Below are positions 16,451-25,393 of a stretch of DNA of 64,000 nt, one piece after another. The number at the start of each line of letters is the position of its first letter. The first letter of the stretch is position 1. The notes under the pieces are model-generated. The model was given only the letters and a program-made list of their open reading frames with translations. It was not told where the DNA came from and did not search any database. The position numbers and the translations under genes are program-made. The DNA lies in the NCBI RefSeq assembly GCF_049195245.1, contig NZ_JBMIRR010000026.1:368736-432735 (forward strand), given 5' to 3'. This DNA is from Arenimonas sp049195245. GTDB lineage: Bacteria > Pseudomonadota > Gammaproteobacteria > Xanthomonadales > Xanthomonadaceae.

Positions 16451-17686
16451 TCAGGTGAACAACAGTACCGCGCCGGCGGCCGCCACCGCCGCGCCCAGGC
16501 CGGCGCAGACGCGCAGGCCGTAGCCGCGACCGCCGCTGGTCCAGGCCACCACGGTCTTGGCGATCCAGCTGGCGGACAGGATGCCGACCAGGGTCCAGCG
16601 CGCCTGCCCCGCATCCAGCACGCCGCTGCTGAACAGGTTGCCGATGGTGGCCACCGCCGCGTGCAGTTCGGCCAGGGCCGCCAGCACCGCCGCGGTGATC
16701 GCGCCGCGCGGGCCCAGCCAGGCATTGAGCGCCGCCGAGACGAACAGCACCGCCGTGATGATCGCGGCGAACAGCAGCGCATGGCTGAAGCGGAACATGC
16801 GCGTCTGCGCGGTGGGCGCCGGCACGTCGGCGTCGTCGCCGCGGTGCAGGCCCAGCAAGCCGCCGGCCAGCATCACGGCGCCAGCCGCGGCCAGCTCCGG
16901 CCACAGCGCCGGCAGCAGGCTGGGCGCCACCGCCAGCAGGATCGGAATGAACAGCAGCAGCGACGCCAGGTTGGCCAGCATCGCCGCGCCGACCGCGGAC
17001 GAGAGCAGGGCAGGCGTGTCGCGCACACGCTGGCCAAAACCGGCGATGGCGGCGGTGGACGACACGAAGCCGGCGAAGAAGCCCGCCACCGCCAGGCCCC
17101 AGCGGTTGCCGGTGGCTCGCAGCGCAACATGGCCCACGGCGCTGATGGCCATCACCAGCACCACCAGCTTCCACAGCGTGGCCGGGTTGAAGACGTCGAA
17201 GGGTCCCAGGGTGCGGTCGGGCACCAGCGGCAGCACCACCAGGGCCGAGGCCAGCAGCACCAGCCCGTCCTGCAGCTCGCGCTCGCTGAGCAGGTCGCGC
17301 GCGAGGCGGTGCAGCGGCGCCTTCGCGTACAGCAGCACGGCCGCCACCACGCCCAGGGCGCCGGCCAGCGCGGGCACGCGCATCGCCAGGCCACCGAGCA
17401 GGCAGGTCAGCAGCAGGGCGATCTCGCCGGTCAGGCCGGGGTCGGCCTCGCGGCTGCGGCGATAGCCCAGGGCCACGAAGACGCCCAGCAGCGCCAGCAC
17501 CACCACGAACGGCGCCAGCCCCAGCCACAGCGAAACCGCGCCGGCCAGCGCCGCCAGCGCATGCGTGCGCAGCCCCGCCATGCCGCCGCCCTCGGGATGC
17601 CGGCGCTCGCGCACGGCGCCCACCAGCAGGCCCAGCCCCAGGGCCGTGGCCAGCGACAGCAGCATGGCCTGGTCGAGTCCGTCCAT
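16451..17686 (-). CDS. MgtC/SapB and DUF4010 membrane protein
   Basis: A 411-residue protein with about twelve membrane segments. The first about 130 residues are MgtC/SapB-like (LGLLVGAVRERRHPEGGGMAG spread over 17-37), the remainder is the DUF4010 domain. Proteins of this two-domain type are widespread but not functionally defined; MgtC relatives influence growth in low magnesium and the F-type ATPase. The ATG chosen keeps the first helix intact. Divergent from fbp across a short region that carries one arm of the GGGGTCAGAGTAC repeat. Confidence 0.82.
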   Translation of the reverse strand: MDGLDQAMLLSLATALGLGLLVGAVRERRHPEGGGMAGLRTHALAALAGAVSLWLGLAPFVVVLALLGVFVALGYRRSREADPGLTGEIALLLTCLLGGLAMRVPALAGALGVVAAVLLYAKAPLHRLARDLLSERELQDGLVLLASALVVLPLVPDRTLGPFDVFNPATLWKLVVLVMAISAVGHVALRATGNRWGLAVAGFFAGFVSSTAAIAGFGQRVRDTPALLSSAVGAAMLANLASLLLFIPILLAVAPSLLPALWPELAAAGAVMLAGGLLGLHRGDDADVPAPTAQTRMFRFSHALLFAAIITAVLFVSAALNAWLGPRGAITAAVLAALAELHAAVATIGNLFSSGVLDAGQARWTLVGILSASWIAKTVVAWTSGGRGYGLRVCAGLGAAVAAAGAVLLFT

Positions 17687-17696
17687 CCGGTGATTA

Positions 17697-17709
17697 GTAC
17701 TCTGACCCC
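17697..17709. repeat. Solitary GGGGTCAGAGTAC repeat arm
   Basis: GTACTCTGACCCC, the 13-base outer part of the inverted-repeat family seen at 13.2 and 33.4 kb, stands alone without a partner arm between the divergent MgtC/DUF4010 and fbp genes. It looks like a decayed or partial copy. Confidence 0.6.
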
Positions 17710-17751
17710 TGTTTCGGGACAATGGGCGGGTTGCCGCCGCCCCGGAAGCCC

Positions 17752-18780
17752 ATGAAGCCGATCTCGCTCACCCGCTACCTGATCCAGGAACAGCACGCCG
17801 GCCGCATCAACGCCGACCTGCGCCTGCTGATCGAAGTCGTCGCCCGCGCCTGCAAGACCATCTCGATCGCCGTGGGCAAGGGCGCGCTGGGCGGCGTGCT
17901 CGGCGACGCCGGCACGCCCGGCGCGCAGAGCATGAACATCCAGGGCGAGGCGCAGAAGAAGCTGGACGTGCTGAGCAACGACATCCTGCTCGAGGCCAAC
18001 GCCTGGGGCGGCCACCTGGCCGGCCTGGCCTCGGAGGAAATGGACCACAGCCAGCCGATCCCGGACGCGTTCCAGCGCGGCAATTACCTGCTGCTGTTCG
18101 ATCCGCTGGACGGCAGCTCGAACATCGACGTCAACATTTCCGTGGGCACCATCTTCTCGGTGCTGCGCTGCCCGGACGACGTCACCTCGCCCGGCGACGA
18201 ACACTTCCTGCAGCCCGGCACCGCCCAGGTCTGCGCCGGCTACACCACCTACGGGCCCAGCACGATGCTGGTGCTGACGGTGGGCCACGGCACGCATGCC
18301 TTCACGCTGGACCGCGAGGTCGGCAGCTTCGTGATGACGGCCCGCGACATGCGCATTCCGGAAGAGACGAAGGAATTCGCGATCAACATGTCCAACCAGC
18401 GGCACTGGGAGGCGCCGATGCAGGCCTATGTCGGCGACCTGCTGGCCGGCAAGGAGGGCCCGCGCGGCAAGGATTTCAACATGCGCTGGGTGGCCAGCAT
18501 GGTGGCCGACGTGCACCGCATCCTGACCCGCGGCGGCGTGTTCTTCTATCCCATCGACGCCAAGTGCCGCGACAAGGGCGGCAAGCTGCGCCTGATGTAC
18601 GAGGCCAACCCGATGAGCTTCATCGTCGAGCAGGCCGGCGGTGCCGCCAGCACCGGCCGCCAGCGCATGCTGGACGTGGTGCCGACGGGCCTGCACCAGC
18701 GCGTGCCGGTGATGCTGGGCTCGCGCGCGGAAGTGGAGGCGGCCGTGGCCTACCACGCGCGCCACGACGCCGCGCCCTGA
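17752..18780 (+). CDS. fbp: Fructose-1,6-bisphosphatase class I
   Basis: Hydrolyses fructose 1,6-bisphosphate to fructose 6-phosphate, the committed step of gluconeogenesis. The 342-residue product has the metal and substrate motifs of class I FBPase: FDPLDGSSNIDVN, the SNDILLEAN and KCRDKGGKLRLMYEANPMS segments. The ATG used aligns with the family start; an ATG 30 bases upstream is in frame but lacks similarity. Gluconeogenic growth on uronate-derived pyruvate and triose phosphate, as the nearby pectin locus implies, would need this enzyme. Confidence 0.96.
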   Translation: MKPISLTRYLIQEQHAGRINADLRLLIEVVARACKTISIAVGKGALGGVLGDAGTPGAQSMNIQGEAQKKLDVLSNDILLEANAWGGHLAGLASEEMDHSQPIPDAFQRGNYLLLFDPLDGSSNIDVNISVGTIFSVLRCPDDVTSPGDEHFLQPGTAQVCAGYTTYGPSTMLVLTVGHGTHAFTLDREVGSFVMTARDMRIPEETKEFAINMSNQRHWEAPMQAYVGDLLAGKEGPRGKDFNMRWVASMVADVHRILTRGGVFFYPIDAKCRDKGGKLRLMYEANPMSFIVEQAGGAASTGRQRMLDVVPTGLHQRVPVMLGSRAEVEAAVAYHARHDAAP

Positions 18781-18811
18781 GGCGCGACCCACCCGCAGCC
18801 AGGACGAGACT

Positions 18812-19513
18812 ATGGCCAGCCCGGACGACTTCATCGAGGTGTACGACGACGCGATCCCGGCGCAGGCCTGCGCCGAGATGATCCGTCGCTTCGAGGCCAG
18901 CGGCCAGCACCAGCCCGGCCTGGTCGGCGGCGGCCATTACCCCGAACTCAAGAACAGCCGCGACATCAGCATCACCGGCAACCCGGCCTGGCAGGACATG
19001 GAAGGCCTGCTGACCGCGGCGGTGCTGGGCGGCCTCGTGCGCTACCTGCGCCGTTATCCCTACAGCCTGATCGCGCCGCTGATGGTCCAGCGCGGCAGCG
19101 CACAGAAGCCCGAGCGCATGAGCGCCGAGGACTTCGCGCGCGTGCCCGACGCCGAGCTCGACGCGATCGTGCGCTCGATCTTCCGCCCCGGCCGCATCAA
19201 CCTGCAGCGCTACCGCGCCGGCGAAGGCGGCTACCCCTACTGGCACTGCGAGCTTTACCCGCGCGACAACGCCGCCGACACCCTGCACCGGCACCTGCTG
19301 TGGACGGTCTACCTCAACGACGGGTTCCAGGCCGGCGAAACCGAGTTCCTGTACCAGCAGCGCAAGATCGCGCCGCGCACCGGCAGCCTGCTGCTGGCGC
19401 CCACCGCGTTCACGCACACCCATCGCGGCAACCGGCCCGAGGGCGGCGACAAGTACATCGCCACCAGCTGGATCCTGTTCCAGCGCGCCGAAGCGATCTT
19501 CGGGCCGGGCTGA
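18812..19513 (+). CDS. 2OG-Fe(II) oxygenase family protein
   Basis: A 233-residue protein resembling prolyl-4-hydroxylase-type 2-oxoglutarate dioxygenases. The facial triad can be read as His145 and Glu147 in YWHCELYP and a distal His in THTHRGNRP (202 or 204), with Lys214 as the probable 2-oxoglutarate carboxylate contact. The acidic ligand is Glu in place of the commoner Asp. The substrate is unknown. It follows fbp by 31 bases and ends two bases before the eda stop on the other strand. Confidence 0.78.
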   Translation: MASPDDFIEVYDDAIPAQACAEMIRRFEASGQHQPGLVGGGHYPELKNSRDISITGNPAWQDMEGLLTAAVLGGLVRYLRRYPYSLIAPLMVQRGSAQKPERMSAEDFARVPDAELDAIVRSIFRPGRINLQRYRAGEGGYPYWHCELYPRDNAADTLHRHLLWTVYLNDGFQAGETEFLYQQRKIAPRTGSLLLAPTAFTHTHRGNRPEGGDKYIATSWILFQRAEAIFGPG

Positions 19514-19514
19514 C

Positions 19515-20153
19515 TCAGCGCGGCAGCGCGGCCGCGGCGCGGGCCAGCGCCTCGACCGCGGCCCAGTCGCCGGCCGCCAGCCGGTCGGCGGGCGTGAGCC
19601 AGGAGCCGCCGACACATCGGACGTTGCGCAGGCGCAGGTAGTCGGGCGCCGACGCCGCGCTGATTCCGCCGGTGGGACAGAACGCCACCGCGGGAAAGGG
19701 GCCCGCGAACGATTGCAGCAGGGCCGGACCGCCCGCCTGCGCGGCCGGGAAGAACTTGAAGCAGTCCAGCCCGTGTTCCAGGCCACGCATCAGGTCGGAC
19801 GCGGTGGCGATGCCGGCCAGGAAAGGCAGGCCTTCGGCCACGGCCGCGCGCAGCAGGTCCGGGGTGGCGCCGGGCGATACCGCGAACGCGGCGCCGGCAT
19901 CGCGCGCCTGGCGCAGCAGGCCCGCGTCGAGCACGGTGCCGGCACCGATCACCGCCGCCGGTTCGGCGCGCACCATCGCCCTCAGGGCGTCCAGCGCAAC
20001 GGGCGTGCGCAGGGTCACTTCGATCAGCGGCAGGCCACCGCGCACCAGCGCCTGCGCGACCTGCACCGCTTCGTCCACGGTCGCGGGCGTGTACACCGGA
20101 ATCACCGGCGCCAGCGCCAGCCAGCGCCGCATCCGCGATTCAGCGGCGGACAT
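19515..20153 (-). CDS. eda: 2-dehydro-3-deoxy-6-phosphogluconate aldolase
   Basis: Splits KDPG into pyruvate and glyceraldehyde 3-phosphate, the last step of the uronate and Entner-Doudoroff routes. The 212-residue product is a class I aldolase barrel: Schiff-base Lys133 in CFKFFPA, catalytic Glu45 in LIEVTLRT, and the phosphate-binding PTGGIS. The start lies 14 bases inside the end of kdgK, so the two are translationally coupled. Together they complete catabolism of the KDG produced by KduI and KduD at 31.8-33.4 kb. Confidence 0.95.
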   Translation of the reverse strand: MSAAESRMRRWLALAPVIPVYTPATVDEAVQVAQALVRGGLPLIEVTLRTPVALDALRAMVRAEPAAVIGAGTVLDAGLLRQARDAGAAFAVSPGATPDLLRAAVAEGLPFLAGIATASDLMRGLEHGLDCFKFFPAAQAGGPALLQSFAGPFPAVAFCPTGGISAASAPDYLRLRNVRCVGGSWLTPADRLAAGDWAAVEALARAAAALPR

Positions 20154-21159
20154 CGAAGCGCCCCTGGCCCAGGAAGGCGGCCACGTCGTCGGCGCCCACC
20201 CGATTGAAGTCGCCGGGCACCGAGTGCTTGAGGCAGGCTGCGGCCAGGCCGAAGGCCAGCGCATCGGCATCGGCCTGTCCGGTGGCCAGGCCATGCAGCA
20301 CGCCGGCCGCGAAGGCATCGCCGCCGCCGATGCGGTCAACGATGCCGGTCAACGGATGTTCGGCCGCCGCGTGTACCTGGCCTTCTCGGGTCACCAGGCG
20401 CGCGCCCAGCGCGTGGTGGTCCACGCTGTGCTGGTGGCGCAGGGTAGTGGCCAGCCGCTGCAGGTGCGGGAAGGCGGCGAAGGCCGCCTGCGCCGCGGCA
20501 TCCACGCGCGCGGCGGGCGTGGCCTGGTCGAACGCCAGGCCCAGCACCACCGCCATGTCGCGGTAGTCGGCGAACAGCAGGTCGGCTTCGGACATCAGCG
20601 CGCGCAGGATGCCGGCTGCGTCGCCGTTCCAGGCCTCCCACAGCTTCGGCCGGAAATTGCCGTCGAAGCTGACCCGGACGCCGGCCCGGCGCGCGGCACG
20701 CGCGGCGGCCAGGGTGGCATCGGCCGCGCGCTGGCCCAGCGCCGGGCTGACCCCAGACAGATGCAGCCAGTCGGCGCCCTCGAGCAGGGCGGGCCAGTCG
20801 TAGCCGGCCGGATCGGCCAGGGCGAAGGCCGAGCCGGCGCGGTCGTAAAGCACCTCGCTGGGCCGGTGCATGGCGCCGGTGGTCAGGAAGTACAGGCCCA
20901 TCCGGCCCGGTCCGGTGGCCAGGCCGCGCGTGTCCACGCCGTGCCGGCGCAGCTCCCCGGCGGCCGCGGCGCCCAGCGCGTTGTCCGGCAGCACGCCGAC
21001 CTGGGCGCTGGCATGGCCGAAGCGAGCCAGGGACACGGCGACATTGGCCTCGGCCCCGCCCACGAAGACCTCCAGGCAGGGGGTCTGCAACATCAGCTGG
21101 TGGCCGGGCGCGCCCAGCCGCAGCAGCACTTCCCCGAAACACACGATACGGCTGGCCAT
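20140..21159 (-). CDS. kdgK: 2-keto-3-deoxygluconate kinase (PfkB family)
   Basis: Phosphorylates 2-keto-3-deoxygluconate at O6 with ATP. The 339-residue sugar kinase has the PfkB N-terminal GGAEANVAVSLARFG and the C-terminal anion-hole and catalytic base motif DRIGGGDAFAAG. ATG start chosen because the in-frame extension upstream is not conserved. It heads the kdgK-eda operon and is divergent from the TonB receptor. Near-palindromic TGATACCGGTGTCA and a half site lie between them, suggesting control by the LacI-type regulator of the locus. Confidence 0.93.
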   Translation of the reverse strand: MASRIVCFGEVLLRLGAPGHQLMLQTPCLEVFVGGAEANVAVSLARFGHASAQVGVLPDNALGAAAAGELRRHGVDTRGLATGPGRMGLYFLTTGAMHRPSEVLYDRAGSAFALADPAGYDWPALLEGADWLHLSGVSPALGQRAADATLAAARAARRAGVRVSFDGNFRPKLWEAWNGDAAGILRALMSEADLLFADYRDMAVVLGLAFDQATPAARVDAAAQAAFAAFPHLQRLATTLRHQHSVDHHALGARLVTREGQVHAAAEHPLTGIVDRIGGGDAFAAGVLHGLATGQADADALAFGLAAACLKHSVPGDFNRVGADDVAAFLGQGRFDVRR

Positions 21160-21302
21160 CTGGCGCTTCCTGACAGGGTTGGGGCCGGCCCGGAACCGGT
21201 CGGCCAAAATGTCCCGGCTTGTCCCGGGAAGGCGGAAAAACCGCACCGGCGGGCCTCCGCCGGCAGTTGTCGCAGATCGCGAAATCTTTTGCTAGGCTCC
21301 CT

Positions 21303-21316
21303 GACCACCGGTGTCA
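21303..21316. promoter_or_regulatory. Weak LacI-type operator copy (kdgK / TonB receptor)
   Basis: GACCACCGGTGTCA: one perfect half (GGTGTCA) and one degenerate half of the proposed TGACACCGGTGTCA operator, 21 bases from the better copy. It may be an auxiliary site. Confidence 0.45.
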
Positions 21317-21336
21317 GGCGCATCCTTGTCCGCGAA

Positions 21337-21350
21337 TGATACCGGTGTCA
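21337..21350. promoter_or_regulatory. LacI-type operator (kdgK / TonB receptor)
   Basis: TGATACCGGTGTCA matches 13 of 14 positions of a perfect palindrome TGACACCGGTGTCA with the central CG typical of LacI-family sites. It lies 69 bases upstream of the receptor start and in the shared divergent region with kdgK. Confidence 0.7.
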
Positions 21351-21418
21351 ACGCTACGAAGAACGGCGGCATAGAACTGGCGACACAGTCGGTCCAACAT
21401 CCCTGGGAGGGGAACATC

Positions 21419-24217
21419 ATGAAGTCGAACCAACGCGGCCCGCGCGGCCCGCTTGTTGCGGTACTCAGCTCGGCGATCGCCGTGGCCCTCTACGCGGCGC
21501 CCGCGATGGTGTTCGCCCAGGCCGCCGAACCGGCACCCCCCGCCGCAGAAACCGCCGGCAAGGCCGCGCAGGACGCCGGCGCCTCTTCCGAAGAGCCCAC
21601 CACGCTGGACGTGGTCGAGGTCACCGGCTTCCGCGGCAGCCTGGAGCGCGCGCTGGACATCAAGCGCGGCGAAGTCGGCAGCGTGGACGCGATCGTCGCG
21701 CAGGACGTGGCCGATTTCCCCGACCTCAACCTGGCCGAGGCGCTGCAGCGCATCCCGGGCGTGGCCATCGACCGCGACGCCGGCGAAGGCAAGACCATCA
21801 CCGTGCGCGGCCTGGGCCCGCAGTTCACCCGCGTGCGCCTCAACGGCATGGAGGCCCTGACCACCGGCGGCGGCACCGACAGCTCGGGCGGCGTCAACCG
21901 CGGCCGCGGCTTCGACTTCAACACCTTCGCGTCCGAACTCTTCAGCGAAATGGTGGTGCGCAAGACCTCGTCGGCCGACGTCGAGGAAGGCTCGCTGGGC
22001 GCGACCGTGGACCTGCGCACCGCGCGGCCCTTCGACTACGACGGCTTCACCTTCGCCGCGGGCGCGCAGATGGGCTACAACGACCTGTCGTCCGACACCT
22101 CGCCGCGCGGCTCGATGCTGATCAGCAACACCTTCAACGACACCTGGGGCGCGCTGCTCTCGGTCGCGTTCACCGACCGCCAGCTGGTCGAGGAAGGCCA
22201 CAGCACCGTGCGCTGGGACACCGGCACCAGCAACGGCAACTTCAGCCCCGCCTCGCCGTTCACCGGTGCGCGCCTGCCCACCACCTTCCATCCGCGCATC
22301 CCGCGCTACGGCGTGATGGAACACGACCAGTCGCGCCTGGGCGTCACCGGCGCGCTGCAGTTCCGGCCCAGCGACCGCGCCGAGATCAACCTGGACGTGC
22401 TGTACGCCAAGTTCGACGCCGACCGCACCGAGGACTACATCGAGGCGATCTCCTTCAGCCGCAGCGGCACCGGCAAGCCGCAGACCATCGTGCGCGACGG
22501 CGTCATCGACGCCAACGGCAACCTGGTCTACGGCGTGTTCGACAACGTGGACGTTCGTTCGGAATCGCGCGTGGACGAACAGAGCACCGAATTCCTGCAG
22601 TGGGGCCTGGGCGGCGAGTTCGAGTTCACGGATGACTTCAAGGTGAAGGCGCTGGTGGGCCAGTCGACCTCGGAGTACGACAACCCGGTCCAGACCACCA
22701 TCATCATGGACAAGAACAACGCCCAGGGTTACGTCTGGGATTACCGCGACAACGACCGCCTGCCCTACTTCGACTACGGCAGCGTGGACCCGCTCGATCC
22801 CAACGGCTGGACCCTGGCCGAGATCCGCCTGCGCCCGCAGTACGTCGAGAACGCCTTCGACAACGCCCAGCTCGACTTCGCGTGGACGGTGTCGTCGGCC
22901 TTCACGCTCACGGGCGGCGTCAACTTCAAGGACTACACCTACACCTCGCGCGAATGGCGCCGCGCCTCCGAGCTGTCGGTGCCGGTGATCAACGCCGCCA
23001 CCCTGGCCAACCTGCTGCGGCAGACCGGCCTGGAAGGCATCAACGTCAACGACGGCCGCTGGGTGGTGCCCGACGTCAACGCCATCAACGAGCTGTTCGA
23101 CATCTACAGCAACACCGGCATCTTCGCGGTCTCCAGCTCGCTCTCGGGCGTGGCCGCCAACAACCGGCAGGTCAACGAAGAGGACCTGGGCTTCTACCTG
23201 CAGGGCGAATTCTCGCTCGACCTGGGCGCGGTGCCGGTCAACGGCAACGTCGGCGTGCGCTACGTGGGCACCGACGTGACCAGCGACGGCTTCTCCTTCG
23301 TCGGCGGCACCGCCGTGCCGACCCGCGTGACCCACGACTACACCGACACGCTGCCCTCGCTGAACCTGGTGGCGGAGCTGACGCCCGACCTGCTGCTGCG
23401 TTTCTCGGCCGCCAAGGTGATGTCGCGGCCCAACCTGGGCTTCCTCAACCCCGGCGCCACGGTCACCGTCAGTGGTGGCGCGCGCACGGTGAACACCGGC
23501 AACCCCAAGCTCGACCCGTTCCGCGCCACCACCCTCGACATGGGCCTGGAGTGGTACTTCGGCGACGACGCGCTGCTGGGCCTGGGCGTGTTCTACAAGG
23601 ACATCGACAGCTACATCCAGACCTCGCGCGAAACCCGCCCCTTCAACACCTCGGGCCTGCCCGACGCGCTGCTGACGGGCACGGGCGCGGTGCCCACGGA
23701 TGACTTCGACTTCACCCAGCCGCTCAACACGCCGGGTGGCGACCTGCTGGGGTATGAGCTCAACTACCAGCATCCGTTCCGCTCGCTGCCGGGCGCCTGG
23801 GGCAACCTGGGCGTGCTCTTCAGCTACACCTACGTGGATTCGGAGATCCAGTACCTGAGCTCGACCGGTGCGCCGGCGGCCAAGGGTCCGCTGGTGGGCC
23901 TGTCGGAGAACTCCTACAGCGGCACGTTGTACTACGACGACGGCAAGTTCTCGGCCCGCGTCTCGATGGCCTACCGGGACGACTACCTGACCACCATCCC
24001 GGGCCGCAACGGCAACGACGTCGAAGGCACCAAGGACACCACCACCATCGACGCGTCGATCTCCTACCAGATCAACGACCGCTGGCAGGTGTCGCTGGAG
24101 GGCCTGAACCTGACCGACGAGTACAGCGACCAGTGGGTGGATTCGGTCGGCGACCGCTCCAGCGTCTACACCCACACCGGCCGCCAGTACCTGCTGGGCG
24201 TGCGCTTCAAGTTCTGA
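21419..24217 (+). CDS. TonB-dependent receptor, Caulobacter/Xanthomonas type
   Basis: Outer-membrane beta-barrel for active uptake, 932 residues, with a signal peptide ending near AMVFAQA. A plug domain follows with the conserved LDVVEVTGFRGSLERALDIK region that includes the TonB-box area, FPDLNLAEALQRIPGVAIDRD and the TITVRGLGPQFTRVRLNGM block. This is the family of large receptors common in carbohydrate-utilisation loci of Caulobacter and Xanthomonas. Start ATG has GGGAGGGG upstream, the same leader pattern as the pectate lyase gene. Its position beside pectin enzymes implies oligogalacturonide import, energised by a Ton system such as that at 44.7-47.7 kb. Confidence 0.93.
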   Translation: MKSNQRGPRGPLVAVLSSAIAVALYAAPAMVFAQAAEPAPPAAETAGKAAQDAGASSEEPTTLDVVEVTGFRGSLERALDIKRGEVGSVDAIVAQDVADFPDLNLAEALQRIPGVAIDRDAGEGKTITVRGLGPQFTRVRLNGMEALTTGGGTDSSGGVNRGRGFDFNTFASELFSEMVVRKTSSADVEEGSLGATVDLRTARPFDYDGFTFAAGAQMGYNDLSSDTSPRGSMLISNTFNDTWGALLSVAFTDRQLVEEGHSTVRWDTGTSNGNFSPASPFTGARLPTTFHPRIPRYGVMEHDQSRLGVTGALQFRPSDRAEINLDVLYAKFDADRTEDYIEAISFSRSGTGKPQTIVRDGVIDANGNLVYGVFDNVDVRSESRVDEQSTEFLQWGLGGEFEFTDDFKVKALVGQSTSEYDNPVQTTIIMDKNNAQGYVWDYRDNDRLPYFDYGSVDPLDPNGWTLAEIRLRPQYVENAFDNAQLDFAWTVSSAFTLTGGVNFKDYTYTSREWRRASELSVPVINAATLANLLRQTGLEGINVNDGRWVVPDVNAINELFDIYSNTGIFAVSSSLSGVAANNRQVNEEDLGFYLQGEFSLDLGAVPVNGNVGVRYVGTDVTSDGFSFVGGTAVPTRVTHDYTDTLPSLNLVAELTPDLLLRFSAAKVMSRPNLGFLNPGATVTVSGGARTVNTGNPKLDPFRATTLDMGLEWYFGDDALLGLGVFYKDIDSYIQTSRETRPFNTSGLPDALLTGTGAVPTDDFDFTQPLNTPGGDLLGYELNYQHPFRSLPGAWGNLGVLFSYTYVDSEIQYLSSTGAPAAKGPLVGLSENSYSGTLYYDDGKFSARVSMAYRDDYLTTIPGRNGNDVEGTKDTTTIDASISYQINDRWQVSLEGLNLTDEYSDQWVDSVGDRSSVYTHTGRQYLLGVRFKF

Positions 24218-24230
24218 GCACGCGCGTCGC

Positions 24231-24268
24231 CGGCGCCGGGGCGGACACTCTCCGCCGTCCCGGCGCCG
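24231..24268 (+). other. GC-rich hairpin between receptor and pectinesterase genes
   Basis: CGGCGCCGGG (24231-24240) can pair with CCCGGCGCCG (24259-24268) with a further CGGA/TCCG pairing inside. No T-run follows. It could protect the receptor mRNA 3' end or partly reduce read-through to the pectinesterase gene. Confidence 0.5.
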
Positions 24269-24293
24269 TCGCGGCGCGGACCCGGACATCCCC

Positions 24294-25382
24294 ATGATCA
24301 GCCGCAGGCACTTCCTTGCCGCAGGCCTGGCCGCGTCGGCCCTGGCCGCCTGCCGGCCCGCGCGCGCTGCGCCCGCGTTCGATGCGCGCGTGCGGGCCGA
24401 CGGCCGCGGCAGCCACGCCACCCTGGCGGCCGCGATCGCCGATGCGCCGGGGGACGGACGCGTGCCCTACCGCATCCTGGTCGGGCGTGGCGTGTGGCGC
24501 GAGAAGCTGGTCATCGACAAGCCCAACCTCCACCTGGTCGGCGAGGACCGCCACGGCAGCGTGATCGACTTCGACGCCGCGGCCGGCATGGCCCGGCCCG
24601 ATGGTCAGGCCTGGGGCACGTGGGGCTGTGCCAGCGTGATCGTGCGCGCGCCGGATTTCCGCGCGGACAGTCTGTGCATCCGCAACAGTTTCGATTACGT
24701 CGGCAACCTCGCCGCGCCGCGCTTCGAGCCGATCGGCCCGAATGGCGCGCAGGCGGTGGCGCTGATGCTCGACCAGGGCGCCGACCGCAGCCACCTGCGC
24801 GACGTCACGCTCACCGGGCACCAGGACACGCTGTTCACCGAGGCAGGACGTGCGCTGTTCGAGCGCTGCGTGGTCACCGGCAGCGTGGACTTCATCTTCG
24901 GCGCGGGGCGCACGCGTTTCGAGCACTGCGAGCTGCAGTCGCGCTTTCGGCCAGGCAAGCCGCGCCAGGGTTACGTGGCCGTGCCGAGCACGCCCGCTTC
25001 GCAGCCGCAGGGCCTCGTGTTCGACCAGTGCCGGTTGACGCGCGAGGCGGCGGTGCCCGATGCGAGCGTTGCGCTCGGGCGCGCGTGGCGGCCCGGGCGC
25101 AGCTTCGCCGATGGAAAGTACGGCGATCCCGCGGCGCTGGGCAGCGCGGTGTTCCTGTCATGCTGGATGGATGCGCACATCGATGGCGCGCTGGGCTGGG
25201 AGCCCATGGCCTACACCGCGCGCGACGGCCAGCGCGTGATGCTCGAGCCGCGCGATGCGCGGCTCTACGAATTCGACAGCCGCGGCCCGGGTGCGGTGCG
25301 ATCACCGTCGCGGCGCTGGCTGCGGGCGGAACAGGCGGCGACGTATTCGCGCGCCGCCATGTTCGCGGGATGGTCGCCGTGA
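24294..25382 (+). CDS. Pectinesterase (CE8)
   Basis: Removes methyl esters from homogalacturonan, making it a better substrate for pectate lyase. The 362-residue product has the right-handed beta-helix CE8 motifs: GHQDTLF with catalytic Asp178, GSVDFIFGAG with nucleophile Asp199, and LGRAW with Arg263 and Trp265. The N-terminus SRRHFLAAGLAASALAAC combines a twin-arginine-like motif with a possible lipobox (Cys20), so it may be a Tat-exported lipoprotein. It follows the TonB receptor by 76 bases and converges with the pectate lyase gene. Confidence 0.93.
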   Translation: MISRRHFLAAGLAASALAACRPARAAPAFDARVRADGRGSHATLAAAIADAPGDGRVPYRILVGRGVWREKLVIDKPNLHLVGEDRHGSVIDFDAAAGMARPDGQAWGTWGCASVIVRAPDFRADSLCIRNSFDYVGNLAAPRFEPIGPNGAQAVALMLDQGADRSHLRDVTLTGHQDTLFTEAGRALFERCVVTGSVDFIFGAGRTRFEHCELQSRFRPGKPRQGYVAVPSTPASQPQGLVFDQCRLTREAAVPDASVALGRAWRPGRSFADGKYGDPAALGSAVFLSCWMDAHIDGALGWEPMAYTARDGQRVMLEPRDARLYEFDSRGPGAVRSPSRRWLRAEQAATYSRAAMFAGWSP

Positions 25383-25393
25383 GGCGCGTGCCG

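Noticed and set aside
21314..24421. Open frame of more than 1000 codons on the minus strand opposite the TonB receptor
   Set aside because: It is the antisense reading of a GC-rich gene with low stop frequency, has biased Val/His/Arg/Gly composition, no domain and no ribosome-binding site. The receptor on the plus strand is unambiguous.
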